Assembly: GCA_021796135.1 (NCBI GenBank)
Contig: JAJYOQ010000035.1
Coordinates: 1-16,476, forward strand
Reading direction: 5' to 3'
Source: Bacteroidota bacterium
GTDB taxonomy: Bacteria > Bacteroidota > Ignavibacteria > Ignavibacteriales > Ignavibacteriaceae
DNA length: 16,476 nucleotides
Below, piece by piece: positions 1 to 7,397 of the stretch; positions within the stretch are counted from its first letter, which is position 1, and the number at the start of each line of letters is the position of its first letter. Under the pieces are notes generated by a model. It ran no database searches, had not been told where the DNA came from, and saw only the letters and a list, made by a program, of their open reading frames with translations. The translations under genes and the position numbers were made by a program.

Positions 1-1
1 C

Positions 2-631
2 ATAAATGTGAAATTCGATTCTACCTAAATCTGATTCTATTTGTCTTAAATTCTTCCCAAGTCCCTCATCAATAATTTTTGTAACATTATTTAAATCATC
101 TATCAATATTACCCATGCACTAAAAATATCTTCAGAGCTAGTGAAGTATTTACATACATTTTTAATCAATTTATCCGAATCATCTTCTACATTTATGGAT
201 TGACTGATATTTCTTGCTATTTTTAATAATGAGTTTAACCGGAGTATTTTCCTTTCTGTTTGGAATTTATAAAGAGCTATTTCTATCAAAGCAAAAAGTT
301 CGCGTTCATTAAATGGTTTTAAAATATATCCAAAAGGTTCAGAAACTTTTGCTTTTTCAACAAATTCTTTATCTAAATATCCGGTCAGGAAGATTATAGG
401 AATGTTAAATTCAGTCCAAATCAATTTTGCTGCTTCTGTTCCGCTCATTTCACTTTTTAAAACAATATCCATCAAAATTAGATCAGTCTTTCCTTTTTTT
501 ACTGATCTAATTGCATCTTCGCCATTATTAACTATAGAGACAACTTGATATCCAAAATCTTCTAAGGTTTCTCTTAGCGCAATAGCAACATTTTCTTCAT
601 CTTCTACTATAAGTATTTTAATTTTTTCCAT
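2..631 (-). CDS. Receiver-GAF signalling protein, probably a hybrid histidine kinase or response regulator (C-terminus beyond window)
   Basis: I translated this by hand from an ATG at 631 read leftwards. It stays open for 210 codons to the window edge, so it is partial. Residues 4-120 form a receiver domain: acidic pocket E10-D11-E12, phospho-acceptor D55 in LILMDIVL, switch T83 and K105 in LKPF. After a short linker, residues from about 132 look like the start of a GAF domain (helix around SLLKIARNIS, then FSAWVILIDD). This kind of GAF is often seen in sensor kinases, so PAS and kinase domains could follow outside the window, but none is visible here. The gene is divergent from cheW and has a FliA-like promoter 46 bases upstream, which suggests co-expression with motility genes. 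Its partner kinase or output is unknown. Confidence 0.85.
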   Translation of the reverse strand, partial: MEKIKILIVEDEENVAIALRETLEDFGYQVVSIVNNGEDAIRSVKKGKTDLILMDIVLKSEMSGTEAAKLIWTEFNIPIIFLTGYLDKEFVEKAKVSEPFGYILKPFNERELFALIEIALYKFQTERKILRLNSLLKIARNISQSINVEDDSDKLIKNVCKYFTSSEDIFSAWVILIDDLNNVTKIIDEGLGKNLRQIESDLGRIEFHIY

Positions 632-676
632 TATAAACAAACTATTTATTGTTGTTTTTCTGCCCGTATCTCATTA

Positions 677-703
677 TTATCGAAAAAAAATGATTTTCTT
701 TTA
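677..703 (-). promoter_or_regulatory. Putative FliA (sigma-28) promoter for the receiver-GAF gene
   Basis: Read on the minus strand: TAAA (703-700), a 15-base spacer, then TTCGATAA (684-677). This matches the known flagellar sigma-28 pattern TAAA-N15-GCCGATAA in the -35 tetramer, the spacing and six of eight -10 bases. It would start transcription about 40 bases ahead of the ATG at 631. The same signature occurs at 843 and 4241. Confidence 0.6.
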
Positions 704-842
704 ATTAGTGTCAAACCTATCTTCAAAATGGTAAAAAATCTGTCTAAACCAAAATTTATTTAAAATTACTGAAATATAATAATTATCATTAGACTAATAC
801 CCCTAAATTTATTAAATACTAAATTATTATTTCAAGAATCTC

Positions 843-869
843 TAAAATATTTTTAAAATATTTCGATAA
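843..869 (+). promoter_or_regulatory. Putative FliA (sigma-28) promoter for cheW
   Basis: TAAA at 843-846, a spacer of exactly 15 bases, then TTCGATAA at 862-869. This agrees with the flagellar sigma-28 consensus in the -35 tetramer, the spacing and the CGATAA core. The predicted start would be around 877, leaving a leader of roughly 55 bases before the cheW ATG at 932. The -10 octamer is identical to the minus-strand site at 677-684. Confidence 0.65.
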
Positions 870-931
870 TATTCTATAGTAAGATTGGAAATATTTATAA
901 TTAATTAGTATACAATGTTTTAGGAGCCAAA

Positions 932-1417
932 ATGTCTAAGTTGGAGGAGTCTAAAAAGGGAACTTCTGAATTACTTCAATTAGTAAGCTTTATGATTGGT
1001 AGTGAAGAGTTTGCTATAAATATATTGTCTGTTCAAGAAATCAATAGAATGCTGCAAATTACAAAAGTTCCAAATGCACCTTCATTTGTAAGCGGAGTCG
1101 TAAATTTGCGCGGCAAAGTCATTCCCGTAATTGATTTAAGAACAAAACTTGGCTTACCTATGAAAGAATTTGACAAAAATACAAGAATTGTTGTCGTTGA
1201 AGTGAAAGATAAAACTGTTGGTTTTATAGTTGATGCCGTAAAAGAAGTATTAAGAATTCCGACAAATATAACAGAACCACCGCCTGAATTAGTTACAGGA
1301 ATAAATTCCGAGTTTATTATGGCTGTAGGCAAACTAGAAGATCGACTCATCACCCTTATTGACATAGAAAAAGTACTTTCCAACAATGAAACAAAAACCC
1401 TTGCTGAAGTTGCGTAA
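932..1417 (+). CDS. cheW: Chemotaxis coupling protein CheW
   Basis: A 161-residue protein that is almost entirely one CheW domain (about residues 14-155), normal for the family. The conserved VNLRGKVIPVIDLR stretch is visible, with R60 in the position typical of the receptor-contacting loop. CheW is a cytoplasmic adaptor that links chemoreceptor tips to the P5 domain of CheA. The ATG is preceded by TAGGAG at 921-926, well spaced. It is first in the rightward run and lies behind a FliA-like promoter. The TonB_C gene and the receptor follow on the same strand, so a shared transcript is likely. Confidence 0.96.
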   Translation: MSKLEESKKGTSELLQLVSFMIGSEEFAINILSVQEINRMLQITKVPNAPSFVSGVVNLRGKVIPVIDLRTKLGLPMKEFDKNTRIVVVEVKDKTVGFIVDAVKEVLRIPTNITEPPPELVTGINSEFIMAVGKLEDRLITLIDIEKVLSNNETKTLAEVA

Positions 1418-1478
1418 ATAATTTAATAAATTATAAAAATTTGATAATCGTTATATATATAAGTTACAAGGAACAAAA

Positions 1479-1862
1479 ATGAAGAATAAGATCAACTTAA
1501 TTTTATCATTAGCATTATTCATGATTTTATTTGCATTTGCTAGAGCTAATGCACAATCTGACGGTTATTTACCGTTCGCCGAAGTAATGCCTCAACCAAT
1601 TGGGGGAATGGAATCGATTTATAAACATATTAGCTATCCTGAGATGGCAAAGAATGCAGGTGTCGAAGGGAAAGTTTACGTTTTAGTATTTATTAACCAG
1701 CAAGGTCATGTTGATGATGTGAAGGTGCTAAAAGGAATAGGCGGCGGCTGTGATGAAGCTGCAGTTAATGGCATTAAAGAAGTTAAGTTCTCTCCGGGAA
1801 AACAAGCCGGGCAGCCGGTTAAAGTTAAACTTTCTCTGCCAATAGATTTTAAGCTTAGATAA
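1479..1862 (+). CDS. Small secreted protein with TonB C-terminal domain
   Basis: A 127-residue protein. Residues 1-25 form a signal peptide (MKNK, a hydrophobic run, then an ANA|Q-type cleavage site). Residues about 50-127 are a TonB_C domain: YPEMAKNAGVEG, then VLVFINQQGHV, a GGGCDEAA helix, and the KFSPGKQAGQPV turn leading to the last strand. It lacks the N-terminal transmembrane anchor and proline-rich spacer of a true TonB energy transducer, so it is probably a free periplasmic domain. Such stand-alone proteins are common in Bacteroidota and their role is mostly unknown. AAGGA at 1468-1472 supports the start. Its place 61 bases after cheW and before the receptor is unusual; whether it works in chemotaxis is not shown. 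Confidence 0.85.
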   Translation: MKNKINLILSLALFMILFAFARANAQSDGYLPFAEVMPQPIGGMESIYKHISYPEMAKNAGVEGKVYVLVFINQQGHVDDVKVLKGIGGGCDEAAVNGIKEVKFSPGKQAGQPVKVKLSLPIDFKLR

Positions 1863-1893
1863 ATAGAAATATTTTTAAATTAAATTAACATTT

Positions 1894-1899
1894 AGGTGA
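1894..1899 (+). promoter_or_regulatory. Ribosome binding site that sets the receptor start
   Basis: AGGTGA ends 5 bases before the GTG at 1905. The upstream in-frame GTG at 1896 lies inside this motif and has no Shine-Dalgarno sequence of its own, so 1905 is the better start. Confidence 0.6.
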
Positions 1900-1904
1900 T
1901 CAAA

Positions 1905-3983
1905 GTGAATTGGTTTTCAAACATAAAATTTATGAGAAAGATTCAGGGAGGTTTCTCAATACTTGCAATAGTTTCTACACTTGTTGCGATTATCGGTCTT
2001 ATTCAATTGAATAACATGGAAAAAGTAAAAAACGGAATTTTCCAAAATTATATAGATCCGACAAATTCCATCAATAAGATCCACGCAGATTTCCAAAAAA
2101 CTCAATTTTTAATGATGAAATTATCGATGCCTGCCTTTGCTTCACAATTTTCAACCAATGCCGCTGAATATAATAACTTAAAAGTATCAGTTGACAAGAA
2201 TTTAGATTCTTTATTAAAATCTAATTTGAGCCAGGAAACTAAAAAAGAATTGACCGATATAAAAAATATATGGGGTGATTATAAAAGTCTAGTCGCAGAT
2301 GCTATATTAAGTGCTTCAGCAACAAAGATTTTTGATATGGCAGCCGATATTGCTACCTCTTCTGGAGAAGATGTTGGTGCAAAACTTCAAAATAAGTTTA
2401 ATGAAATTGAAAAAATCCTTTCTGCTAATGCTGAACAAATTAAATCGGATTCATCAGCTTCTGTCAATAAGTCTATCATCTTTATGTTGATCGCCATGGC
2501 AGTGGGAGCATCCATATTTCTAATTAGCGTATTTTTCTTAGCTCCTGCAATTACTAAACCTCTCGAAAAATTAAGAGATATTGTAAAAGAATTTGCGCTT
2601 GGAAATTATGAAGTAAAAATTCAAGAAAATTCAAAAGATGAAATCGGCGATTTGGCTGATAAACTAAGAATTCTTCAAAATGCTCAGGTTGAGAAAATCA
2701 AGGTCGCTGAACAAATTGCTTCCGGGAAAATCATCAAAGTTCCTCTTACTTCTGAGAAGGATTCTTTGGCTATTGCTTTTAATAAGGAAATAGATACTAT
2801 AAGTGAAATACTGGAAGAGGCAGATGTGCTAATTAAAGCAAATAAAGATGGAAATCTTAATTTGCGCGGAAATTCTTCTAAATTTGAAGGAGAATGGGGA
2901 AAATTAATTGAAGGTATAAATTCAATACTTGATGCGATTGTCGCTCCCCTAAATGAGTCTACTGATGTACTAAAAGTTATGGCTAAGGGTGATTTTACAG
3001 CTAGAGTCAGCGGAGCTTATAAAGGCGATCATCAAGTAATTAAGAATAGTATAAACACGGTTAATGAATCTCTATCCGAGGCACTTCAAAAGGTTAAAGA
3101 ATCAATATTAGCTACTGCTAGCGCTTCTAATCAAATTTCTGCGAGTGTTGAAGAAATGGCTGCCGGAGCAGGCGAACAAACTCACCAGACTGTTGAAGTA
3201 GCACAAGCAATTGAACAAATGACTAAAACTATAATTGATAATACAAAAAACGCATCAATTGCTGCTGAAACAGCTAAAAGTTCAGGAGATAAAGCTTCTG
3301 CAGGCGGTCAGGTTGTTGAAGATACAATTCAAGGTATGATGCGAATTGCAACTGTCGTCGAAAAGTCAGCAGTTACAGTAGAAGCTCTTGGAAAAAGCAG
3401 CGATGCCATTGGCGAAATAATACAAGTAATTGATGATATTGCAGATCAAACAAATCTGCTGGCACTTAATGCTGCAATTGAAGCCGCCCGTGCAGGCGAA
3501 CAGGGCAGGGGATTTGCTGTGGTCGCTGATGAGGTTAGAAAATTAGCCGAAAGAACAACTAAAGCTACAAAAGAAATTGCCGGAATGATTAAACAAATAC
3601 AAAAAGATACTATTGAAGCTGTTAACTCTATGAAACAAGGGCAATCTGAAGTTGACTCAGGGAAAGAATTGGCTAATAAAGCGGGTGAGGTTTTAAGGGA
3701 TATAATTTCCGAAGCTCAAAAAGTTTCGGATGTAGCTGCATTAGTTGCTGCTGCTAGTGAAGAACAATCAGCTTCAGCAGAGGAGATAAGCAAAAATGTT
3801 GAATCTATTAGTAGTGTGACTCAACAAAGTGCTTCAGGAGCTCAACAAATTGCAAAAAGTGCAGAAGATCTAAGTAATCTTACAAATAATCTTGAAAAAC
3901 TTATCGACCATTTTAAAATTTCTAACGCTGTAGCTTCAAAATTAGTAAAGGAAAAGCATAATTATCAATTTGTAAACTCTTGA
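1905..3983 (+). CDS. Methyl-accepting chemotaxis protein (transmembrane receptor with tandem HAMP-like segments)
   Basis: About 692 residues from the GTG at 1905; three more residues are possible from the GTG at 1896. Domain order: first membrane helix around residues 15-36; a mostly helical periplasmic sensor of about 150 residues that looks like a four-helix-bundle type; second membrane helix around 189-212; HAMP just after it; and a further HAMP-like stretch around 285-395. The long coiled-coil signalling domain follows, with the conserved hairpin tip around 505-550 ([19 protein letters not shown], then [18 protein letters not shown]). The tip binds CheW and CheA. The alanine-, glutamate- and glutamine-rich flanks are typical methylation regions for CheR and CheB. 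It lacks the NWETF tail used in some bacteria to tether CheR. The ligand cannot be told from sequence. Confidence 0.95.
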   Translation: MNWFSNIKFMRKIQGGFSILAIVSTLVAIIGLIQLNNMEKVKNGIFQNYIDPTNSINKIHADFQKTQFLMMKLSMPAFASQFSTNAAEYNNLKVSVDKNLDSLLKSNLSQETKKELTDIKNIWGDYKSLVADAILSASATKIFDMAADIATSSGEDVGAKLQNKFNEIEKILSANAEQIKSDSSASVNKSIIFMLIAMAVGASIFLISVFFLAPAITKPLEKLRDIVKEFALGNYEVKIQENSKDEIGDLADKLRILQNAQVEKIKVAEQIASGKIIKVPLTSEKDSLAIAFNKEIDTISEILEEADVLIKANKDGNLNLRGNSSKFEGEWGKLIEGINSILDAIVAPLNESTDVLKVMAKGDFTARVSGAYKGDHQVIKNSINTVNESLSEALQKVKESILATASASNQISASVEEMAAGAGEQTHQTVEVAQAIEQMTKTIIDNTKNASIAAETAKSSGDKASAGGQVVEDTIQGMMRIATVVEKSAVTVEALGKSSDAIGEIIQVIDDIADQTNLLALNAAIEAARAGEQGRGFAVVADEVRKLAERTTKATKEIAGMIKQIQKDTIEAVNSMKQGQSEVDSGKELANKAGEVLRDIISEAQKVSDVAALVAAASEEQSASAEEISKNVESISSVTQQSASGAQQIAKSAEDLSNLTNNLEKLIDHFKISNAVASKLVKEKHNYQFVNS

Positions 3984-4321
3984 TTATTCATAAGTTGAAA
4001 TCATTAATAATTATGTAACCCTTTGGTTTAGATTCTAATAGATAGTTTTTATTTAATGCTTTGAGTTAAATATTTCTCTTCTAAAATTTTATTCAATTAA
4101 AATTTTTAAAGTCCGAACTTATACTGTACAAAATTTCTCAGTTGGCTAATATTACTCAAAATAAATAATTAGTATCTCAAAGTTTCGCTAAGAGAAAAGA
4201 ATAATTTTCGGCACTAATTTTGACCTTTTCAAGAATATTTTAAATAAAATATTATGAAATACGATAATATAATGGTGAAGCAAAAGGTAAATTTTTATAA
4301 TTATTTAGGAAGCTTTTTCTA
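3984..4321. other. Intergenic region between the receptor and the HEAT-repeat gene
   Basis: A 338-base A+T-rich gap. The right part holds a FliA-like promoter (4241-4267) and a Shine-Dalgarno AGGAAG at 4307-4312. I find no convincing intrinsic terminator for the receptor gene: no compact G+C-rich hairpin followed by a T run. The rest shows no coding frame or clear repeat. Confidence 0.5.
4241..4267 (+). promoter_or_regulatory. Putative FliA (sigma-28) promoter for the HEAT-cheR-cheY-cheZ-cheA-cheB operon
   Basis: TAAA at 4241-4244, a 15-base spacer, then TACGATAA at 4260-4267. The pattern matches the sites at 677 and 843 in the TAAA, the exact spacing and the CGATAA core. The predicted start is near 4275, about 45 bases before the ATG at 4322. 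Confidence 0.62.
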
Positions 4322-5704
4322 ATGGATCAATTAGCAAATATATATGGGAACCCGCTAAACCAATTAACTTCAGATGATCCCTCTATCAGAAGCATGGCTG
4401 TCGAAACATTGATGAATGAAAATCTAGATGAAGATTCAGTTAAAGCTGTTTGCTCATTAGTCGGTGACTCTGATAAAGGCGTACGCAATTCTGTGGACTT
4501 AATGCTTTCTACTTGCCCAAATCCTTTTATTCCTAAGTATCTTGTATCTTATATATCATCCAATGATATATCAACTAGAAACCTTGCGGGTGAAATTTTA
4601 TTAAAAATCGGAAGTGATTCCGTAACTCCAATGACTGATGCTCTTCTAGTATCTAACAATGACGATAAGAAATTTCTCATTGACATTCTTGGACTAATCG
4701 GTGATGTCAAATCAGCTCCTGCGATTCTTGATATATTAAAAAATAACTTTAATGATAATGTGGTAATGGCTTGCATTGAGGCACTTGGTAATTTGCATTA
4801 TTCTGAAGCTATAGATACAATTCTCCTTGTTTATGAACGAAATGAGCTCTATAAACCTACAATTATTGAAGCAATTGGGAAAATCGGTACACCTAAAGCG
4901 CTGGACTTTATCTTTCTTAAATATAATGAAGAGGACGAGCTTACGAAATTCTCTATGATCGAAAGTTTAGGTCTCATTGGTAATGAGGAAGCGTTTTTCT
5001 TTCTGTTATCTGAACTGAACGAAATTGATGGTCCCTTAACTTGGCCTGCAGTTGAATCTATTAATACTTTAAAAGAGAAGTTTGAGCTAAACGTTCCATA
5101 TGATGAAAGAATGAAGAATATGGTGCTGAAAACAGTAGATGAAGCTCCTGAAAAATATCGCAAGGCTGCTGCTAATTTACTTACTTTATTCGATGGCGAA
5201 GATACTTTCCTGGCTTGTCTAAAAATATATGGTAATGATTTCGAGACAGATGAAATTATCAAACCTAAGATATTGGAAAATCCATCTACTTTTTTTGAGG
5301 CTCTAATATCTTTTATGAATGAAAACTCAGCTAACTTAAAAAGCCTGCTTGAATTATCCTTAGAGATTATTTCACTTGAAGAAGGTGCTTTCAAAAATTA
5401 CCTGACAAGCATCCAATTAAGAAATTTAACTGATACTTTTACTAGGTGTCTGGATAACCCTGATGAAGAAGTCAGAAAACTTACAACAGAAATACTTTTT
5501 GCGTTTGATCAAAAAATCGCTATCCTTTTTCTTGATAAAATATTAGAAGATGAGAATGTTTGGAATAAATTGCGTCTTCTGGATATTCTTAGCAGCCTCG
5601 ATTCAACTGAAGCAGAACAAGGAATCCTAAAACTTTCTTCTGATAAAGAAGAAATGGTAAGCGAACGGGCTAAGTTTATTCTTTCTCAAAAGTCTGTGGC
5701 TTAA
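4322..5704 (+). CDS. HEAT-repeat protein heading the chemotaxis operon
   Basis: A 460-residue, fully helical, acidic soluble protein with no signal peptide or membrane segment. Degenerate HEAT repeats of about 30 residues fill residues 10-250, for example units ending LAGEILLKIGSD, IDILGLIGDVKSA, IEALGNLHYSEA and IEAIGKIGTPKA. A second set fills about 350-456 (for example DEEVRKLTTEILFAF). HEAT arrays are protein-binding scaffolds with no enzymatic activity of their own. It is the first gene after a FliA-like promoter and ends 24 bases before cheR, so it is very likely co-expressed with the adaptation and phosphorelay genes. A HEAT-repeat protein is known as a chemosensory output partner in Myxococcus. 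Here the partner is unknown, though CheR, CheY or CheA are natural candidates. I do not know a gene name. Confidence 0.85.
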   Translation: MDQLANIYGNPLNQLTSDDPSIRSMAVETLMNENLDEDSVKAVCSLVGDSDKGVRNSVDLMLSTCPNPFIPKYLVSYISSNDISTRNLAGEILLKIGSDSVTPMTDALLVSNNDDKKFLIDILGLIGDVKSAPAILDILKNNFNDNVVMACIEALGNLHYSEAIDTILLVYERNELYKPTIIEAIGKIGTPKALDFIFLKYNEEDELTKFSMIESLGLIGNEEAFFFLLSELNEIDGPLTWPAVESINTLKEKFELNVPYDERMKNMVLKTVDEAPEKYRKAAANLLTLFDGEDTFLACLKIYGNDFETDEIIKPKILENPSTFFEALISFMNENSANLKSLLELSLEIISLEEGAFKNYLTSIQLRNLTDTFTRCLDNPDEEVRKLTTEILFAFDQKIAILFLDKILEDENVWNKLRLLDILSSLDSTEAEQGILKLSSDKEEMVSERAKFILSQKSVA

Positions 5705-5728
5705 TTAACCAAAAACCAGAAAATTAAT

Positions 5729-6625
5729 ATGACTCAATTAAATAATGCTTTCATATCTGAAGTACAATCTTTCGGCAAACCAGTAGTTGGTGTCAAGCTT
5801 TCAGATTCTTCCTTTGAAAATCTTAGAAAATATATTTACGATAATTGCGGAATATATTTCCAGGATAATAAGAAATATCTTTTAGAAAGTCGCTTGCAAA
5901 AAAGATTAACTTTCCTTTCTATTGGCTCTTATGATGATTATTTAGTCTATCTAAAAAGTAATAATGGCTCTATTAACGAAAAAAAATATTTATATGAAGC
6001 AATAACGATAAATGAAACTTTTTTCTTCAGGAATCAACCGCAGCTCGATGCACTTGTATCTTCAATATTGCCTGAAATTATTGCTGCAAAACGAAAATTT
6101 GGTAAACCTAAAATTAGGATTTGGAGTGCTGCTTCCTCAAGCGGTGAAGAAGCTTACTCAATAGCTATGATTATTACGGATTTAATAAAACCGAAATATC
6201 CGGATCTCGATTTTGAAATAATAGGTACCGATATTAACCACGCTGTAATTGAAACGGCAAAAGAAGGTAAGTATCGGGAATATTCAATAAGAAATTCTCC
6301 AATTTATTATTTGAAAAAGTATTTTATTCAATCTGGAAATTCATTTGAAGTTAACCCCGATATTAGAAAGTTTGTTTCTTTTAAACTTCTTAATCTTTTT
6401 GATGATCTGTCGATGAAATCAATGATTAACTTTGATATTATTTTTTGCGCCAATGTATTAATCTACTTTGATATCAAATCTAAAATGAAAGTTGTATCAA
6501 GTTTATATAACTCTTTGAATAAAGGAGGATATTTCTTTATTGGCTACGCTGAAACTCTGCACATGATATCAAAAGCATTTACTGTTGTTAGCTATCCTAA
6601 AACAATTGGTTATAAAAAGGAGTAA
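5729..6625 (+). CDS. cheR: Chemotaxis receptor methyltransferase CheR
   Basis: A 298-residue cytoplasmic enzyme that transfers methyl groups from S-adenosylmethionine to receptor glutamates. The N-terminal helical CheR domain covers about residues 25-90 (NCGIYFQDNKKYLLESRL). The catalytic Rossmann domain follows: NETFFFRN near 92-99, the AdoMet loop IWSAASSSGEEAYSIA around 131-146, GTDIN at 166-170, NVLIYFD around 240, and GYAETL near the end. Length is normal for the family, with a modest N-terminal extension of about 20 residues. No Shine-Dalgarno sequence is seen before the ATG, so coupling to the HEAT gene is possible. It has no extra TPR or tether-binding domain. Confidence 0.96.
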   Translation: MTQLNNAFISEVQSFGKPVVGVKLSDSSFENLRKYIYDNCGIYFQDNKKYLLESRLQKRLTFLSIGSYDDYLVYLKSNNGSINEKKYLYEAITINETFFFRNQPQLDALVSSILPEIIAAKRKFGKPKIRIWSAASSSGEEAYSIAMIITDLIKPKYPDLDFEIIGTDINHAVIETAKEGKYREYSIRNSPIYYLKKYFIQSGNSFEVNPDIRKFVSFKLLNLFDDLSMKSMINFDIIFCANVLIYFDIKSKMKVVSSLYNSLNKGGYFFIGYAETLHMISKAFTVVSYPKTIGYKKE

Positions 6626-6634
6626 ATATTTAAC

Positions 6635-7000
6635 ATGAAAAAAGTAATTCTTGTAGCCGACGATTCGCCGTCTATTAGAAAGTTTGTTTCCTTCGCTCTT
6701 ACCATGAAAGGATTTGATATTATCTCCTGTGCCGATGGTATGGAAGCTTTAGAAAAATTACCTAGTGAAAAAATTAATTTGGTGATTACAGACTTAAATA
6801 TGCCTAATATGGATGGATTTGAATTAATTAAAGCAATTAGAGGGAACGAGGAATTGAAAGATATTCCAATTATTATTCTTTCATCTCTCGGCGGGAGCGA
6901 GGAAATTCAAAAAGGGATTTCATATGGGGCAAATTCTTACTTAATAAAACCTTTTGACCCTAAAAGAGTTGTTTATGAAGTTTCAAAATATCTAAATTAA
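6635..7000 (+). CDS. CheY-like single-domain response regulator (first of two)
   Basis: A 121-residue stand-alone receiver domain. Visible residues are the acidic pair D9-D10, phospho-acceptor D53 in ITDLNMP, switch S83, aromatic Y102 and K105 in LIKPF. It has no output domain, so it acts by binding a partner. AAGGAG at 6617-6622 overlaps the end of cheR and serves as a ribosome binding site with rather long spacing. Its sequence differs considerably from the next gene (S83 rather than T, SLGGSEE in place of TTRGVKE), so the pair is not a recent duplication. It may be a phosphate sink, or may signal to a target other than the motor. Confidence 0.93.
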   Translation: MKKVILVADDSPSIRKFVSFALTMKGFDIISCADGMEALEKLPSEKINLVITDLNMPNMDGFELIKAIRGNEELKDIPIIILSSLGGSEEIQKGISYGANSYLIKPFDPKRVVYEVSKYLN

Positions 7001-7003
7001 GGA
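6999..7003 (+). promoter_or_regulatory. Ribosome binding site that sets the second cheY start
   Basis: AAGGA lies 9 bases before the ATG at 7013. The in-frame TTG at 7004 directly abuts the motif and cannot use it, so the protein most likely starts at 7013. Confidence 0.65.
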
Positions 7004-7012
7004 TTGGTTGCT

Positions 7013-7390
7013 ATGGATTTAAAATTTCTTGTTGTTGATGACTCAGTTACTATGCGAAGAATTGTTATAAATTCTTTAAAGAGTTTAAGCTATAGTGAAT
7101 TTGTTGAAGCTGGAGACGGTAAAGAAGCTCTTGAAAAACTTGGTACTGATACTACTATAAATTTTGTTATTACTGATTGGAATATGCCCGTGCTCTCAGG
7201 TTTGGAACTTGTTAAGGCTATTCGTAGTCACGAAACATTGAACAAACTTCCGATTCTTATGGTTACTACTCGGGGTGTCAAAGAAGATATTCTTGAAGCT
7301 CTTCAGGCAAGGGTTAATAATTATGTTGTTAAACCTTTCACTCCGCAAATATTAAAAGAAAAAATTGATCAAATAGTACAGATGGTATAG
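7013..7390 (+). CDS. cheY: Chemotaxis response regulator CheY
   Basis: 125 residues from the ATG at 7013. This is the more canonical CheY of the two: D9-D10, phospho-acceptor D55 in ITDWNMP (the DWNMP motif is typical of motor-controlling CheY), T85, Y104 and K107 in YVVKPF. These correspond to D57, T87, Y106 and K109 of the enterobacterial protein. When phosphorylated by CheA it binds the flagellar switch and changes rotation. It sits directly upstream of cheZ with a 7-base gap, which suits a kinase-phosphatase pair acting on it. Confidence 0.95.
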   Translation: MDLKFLVVDDSVTMRRIVINSLKSLSYSEFVEAGDGKEALEKLGTDTTINFVITDWNMPVLSGLELVKAIRSHETLNKLPILMVTTRGVKEDILEALQARVNNYVVKPFTPQILKEKIDQIVQMV

Positions 7391-7397
7391 GAAATAT

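Larger units (their letters stand above)
632..931. other. Divergent intergenic region between the receiver-GAF gene and cheW
   Basis: About 300 bases of very A+T-rich non-coding DNA. I see two outward-facing FliA-like promoters (677-703 minus, 843-869 plus) with their -35 elements about 140 bases apart. A clear Shine-Dalgarno sequence for cheW lies near 922-926. Nothing else convincing is visible in 704-842: no strong hairpin and no coding frame. Confidence 0.6.

Noticed and set aside
885..914. TTGGAA-N18-TATACA as a sigma-70 promoter for cheW
   Set aside because: It would start about 10 bases before the ATG, almost at the ribosome site, in very A+T-rich DNA; the FliA-like site is a better candidate.
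1440..1447. TTTGATAA before the TonB_C gene as another FliA -10 element
   Set aside because: No TAAA at the 15-base distance, and the C of the CGATAA core is missing.
1896..1904. GTG at 1896 as start of the receptor gene
   Set aside because: It lies inside the AGGTGA motif that serves the GTG at 1905 and has no ribosome site of its own.
4073..4197. TTTCTCTT and AAGAGAAA as an inverted repeat in the receptor-HEAT gap
   Set aside because: The arms are short and about 110 bases apart, so chance in A+T-rich DNA is likely.
5837..5844. TACGATAA inside cheR as a promoter
   Set aside because: It is within coding sequence and has no TAAA at the right spacing; similar CGATAA hits inside the HEAT gene and cheA fail the same way.
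7004..7012. TTG at 7004 as start of the second cheY
   Set aside because: It abuts the AAGGA motif; the ATG at 7013 is correctly spaced and matches the usual CheY N-terminus.
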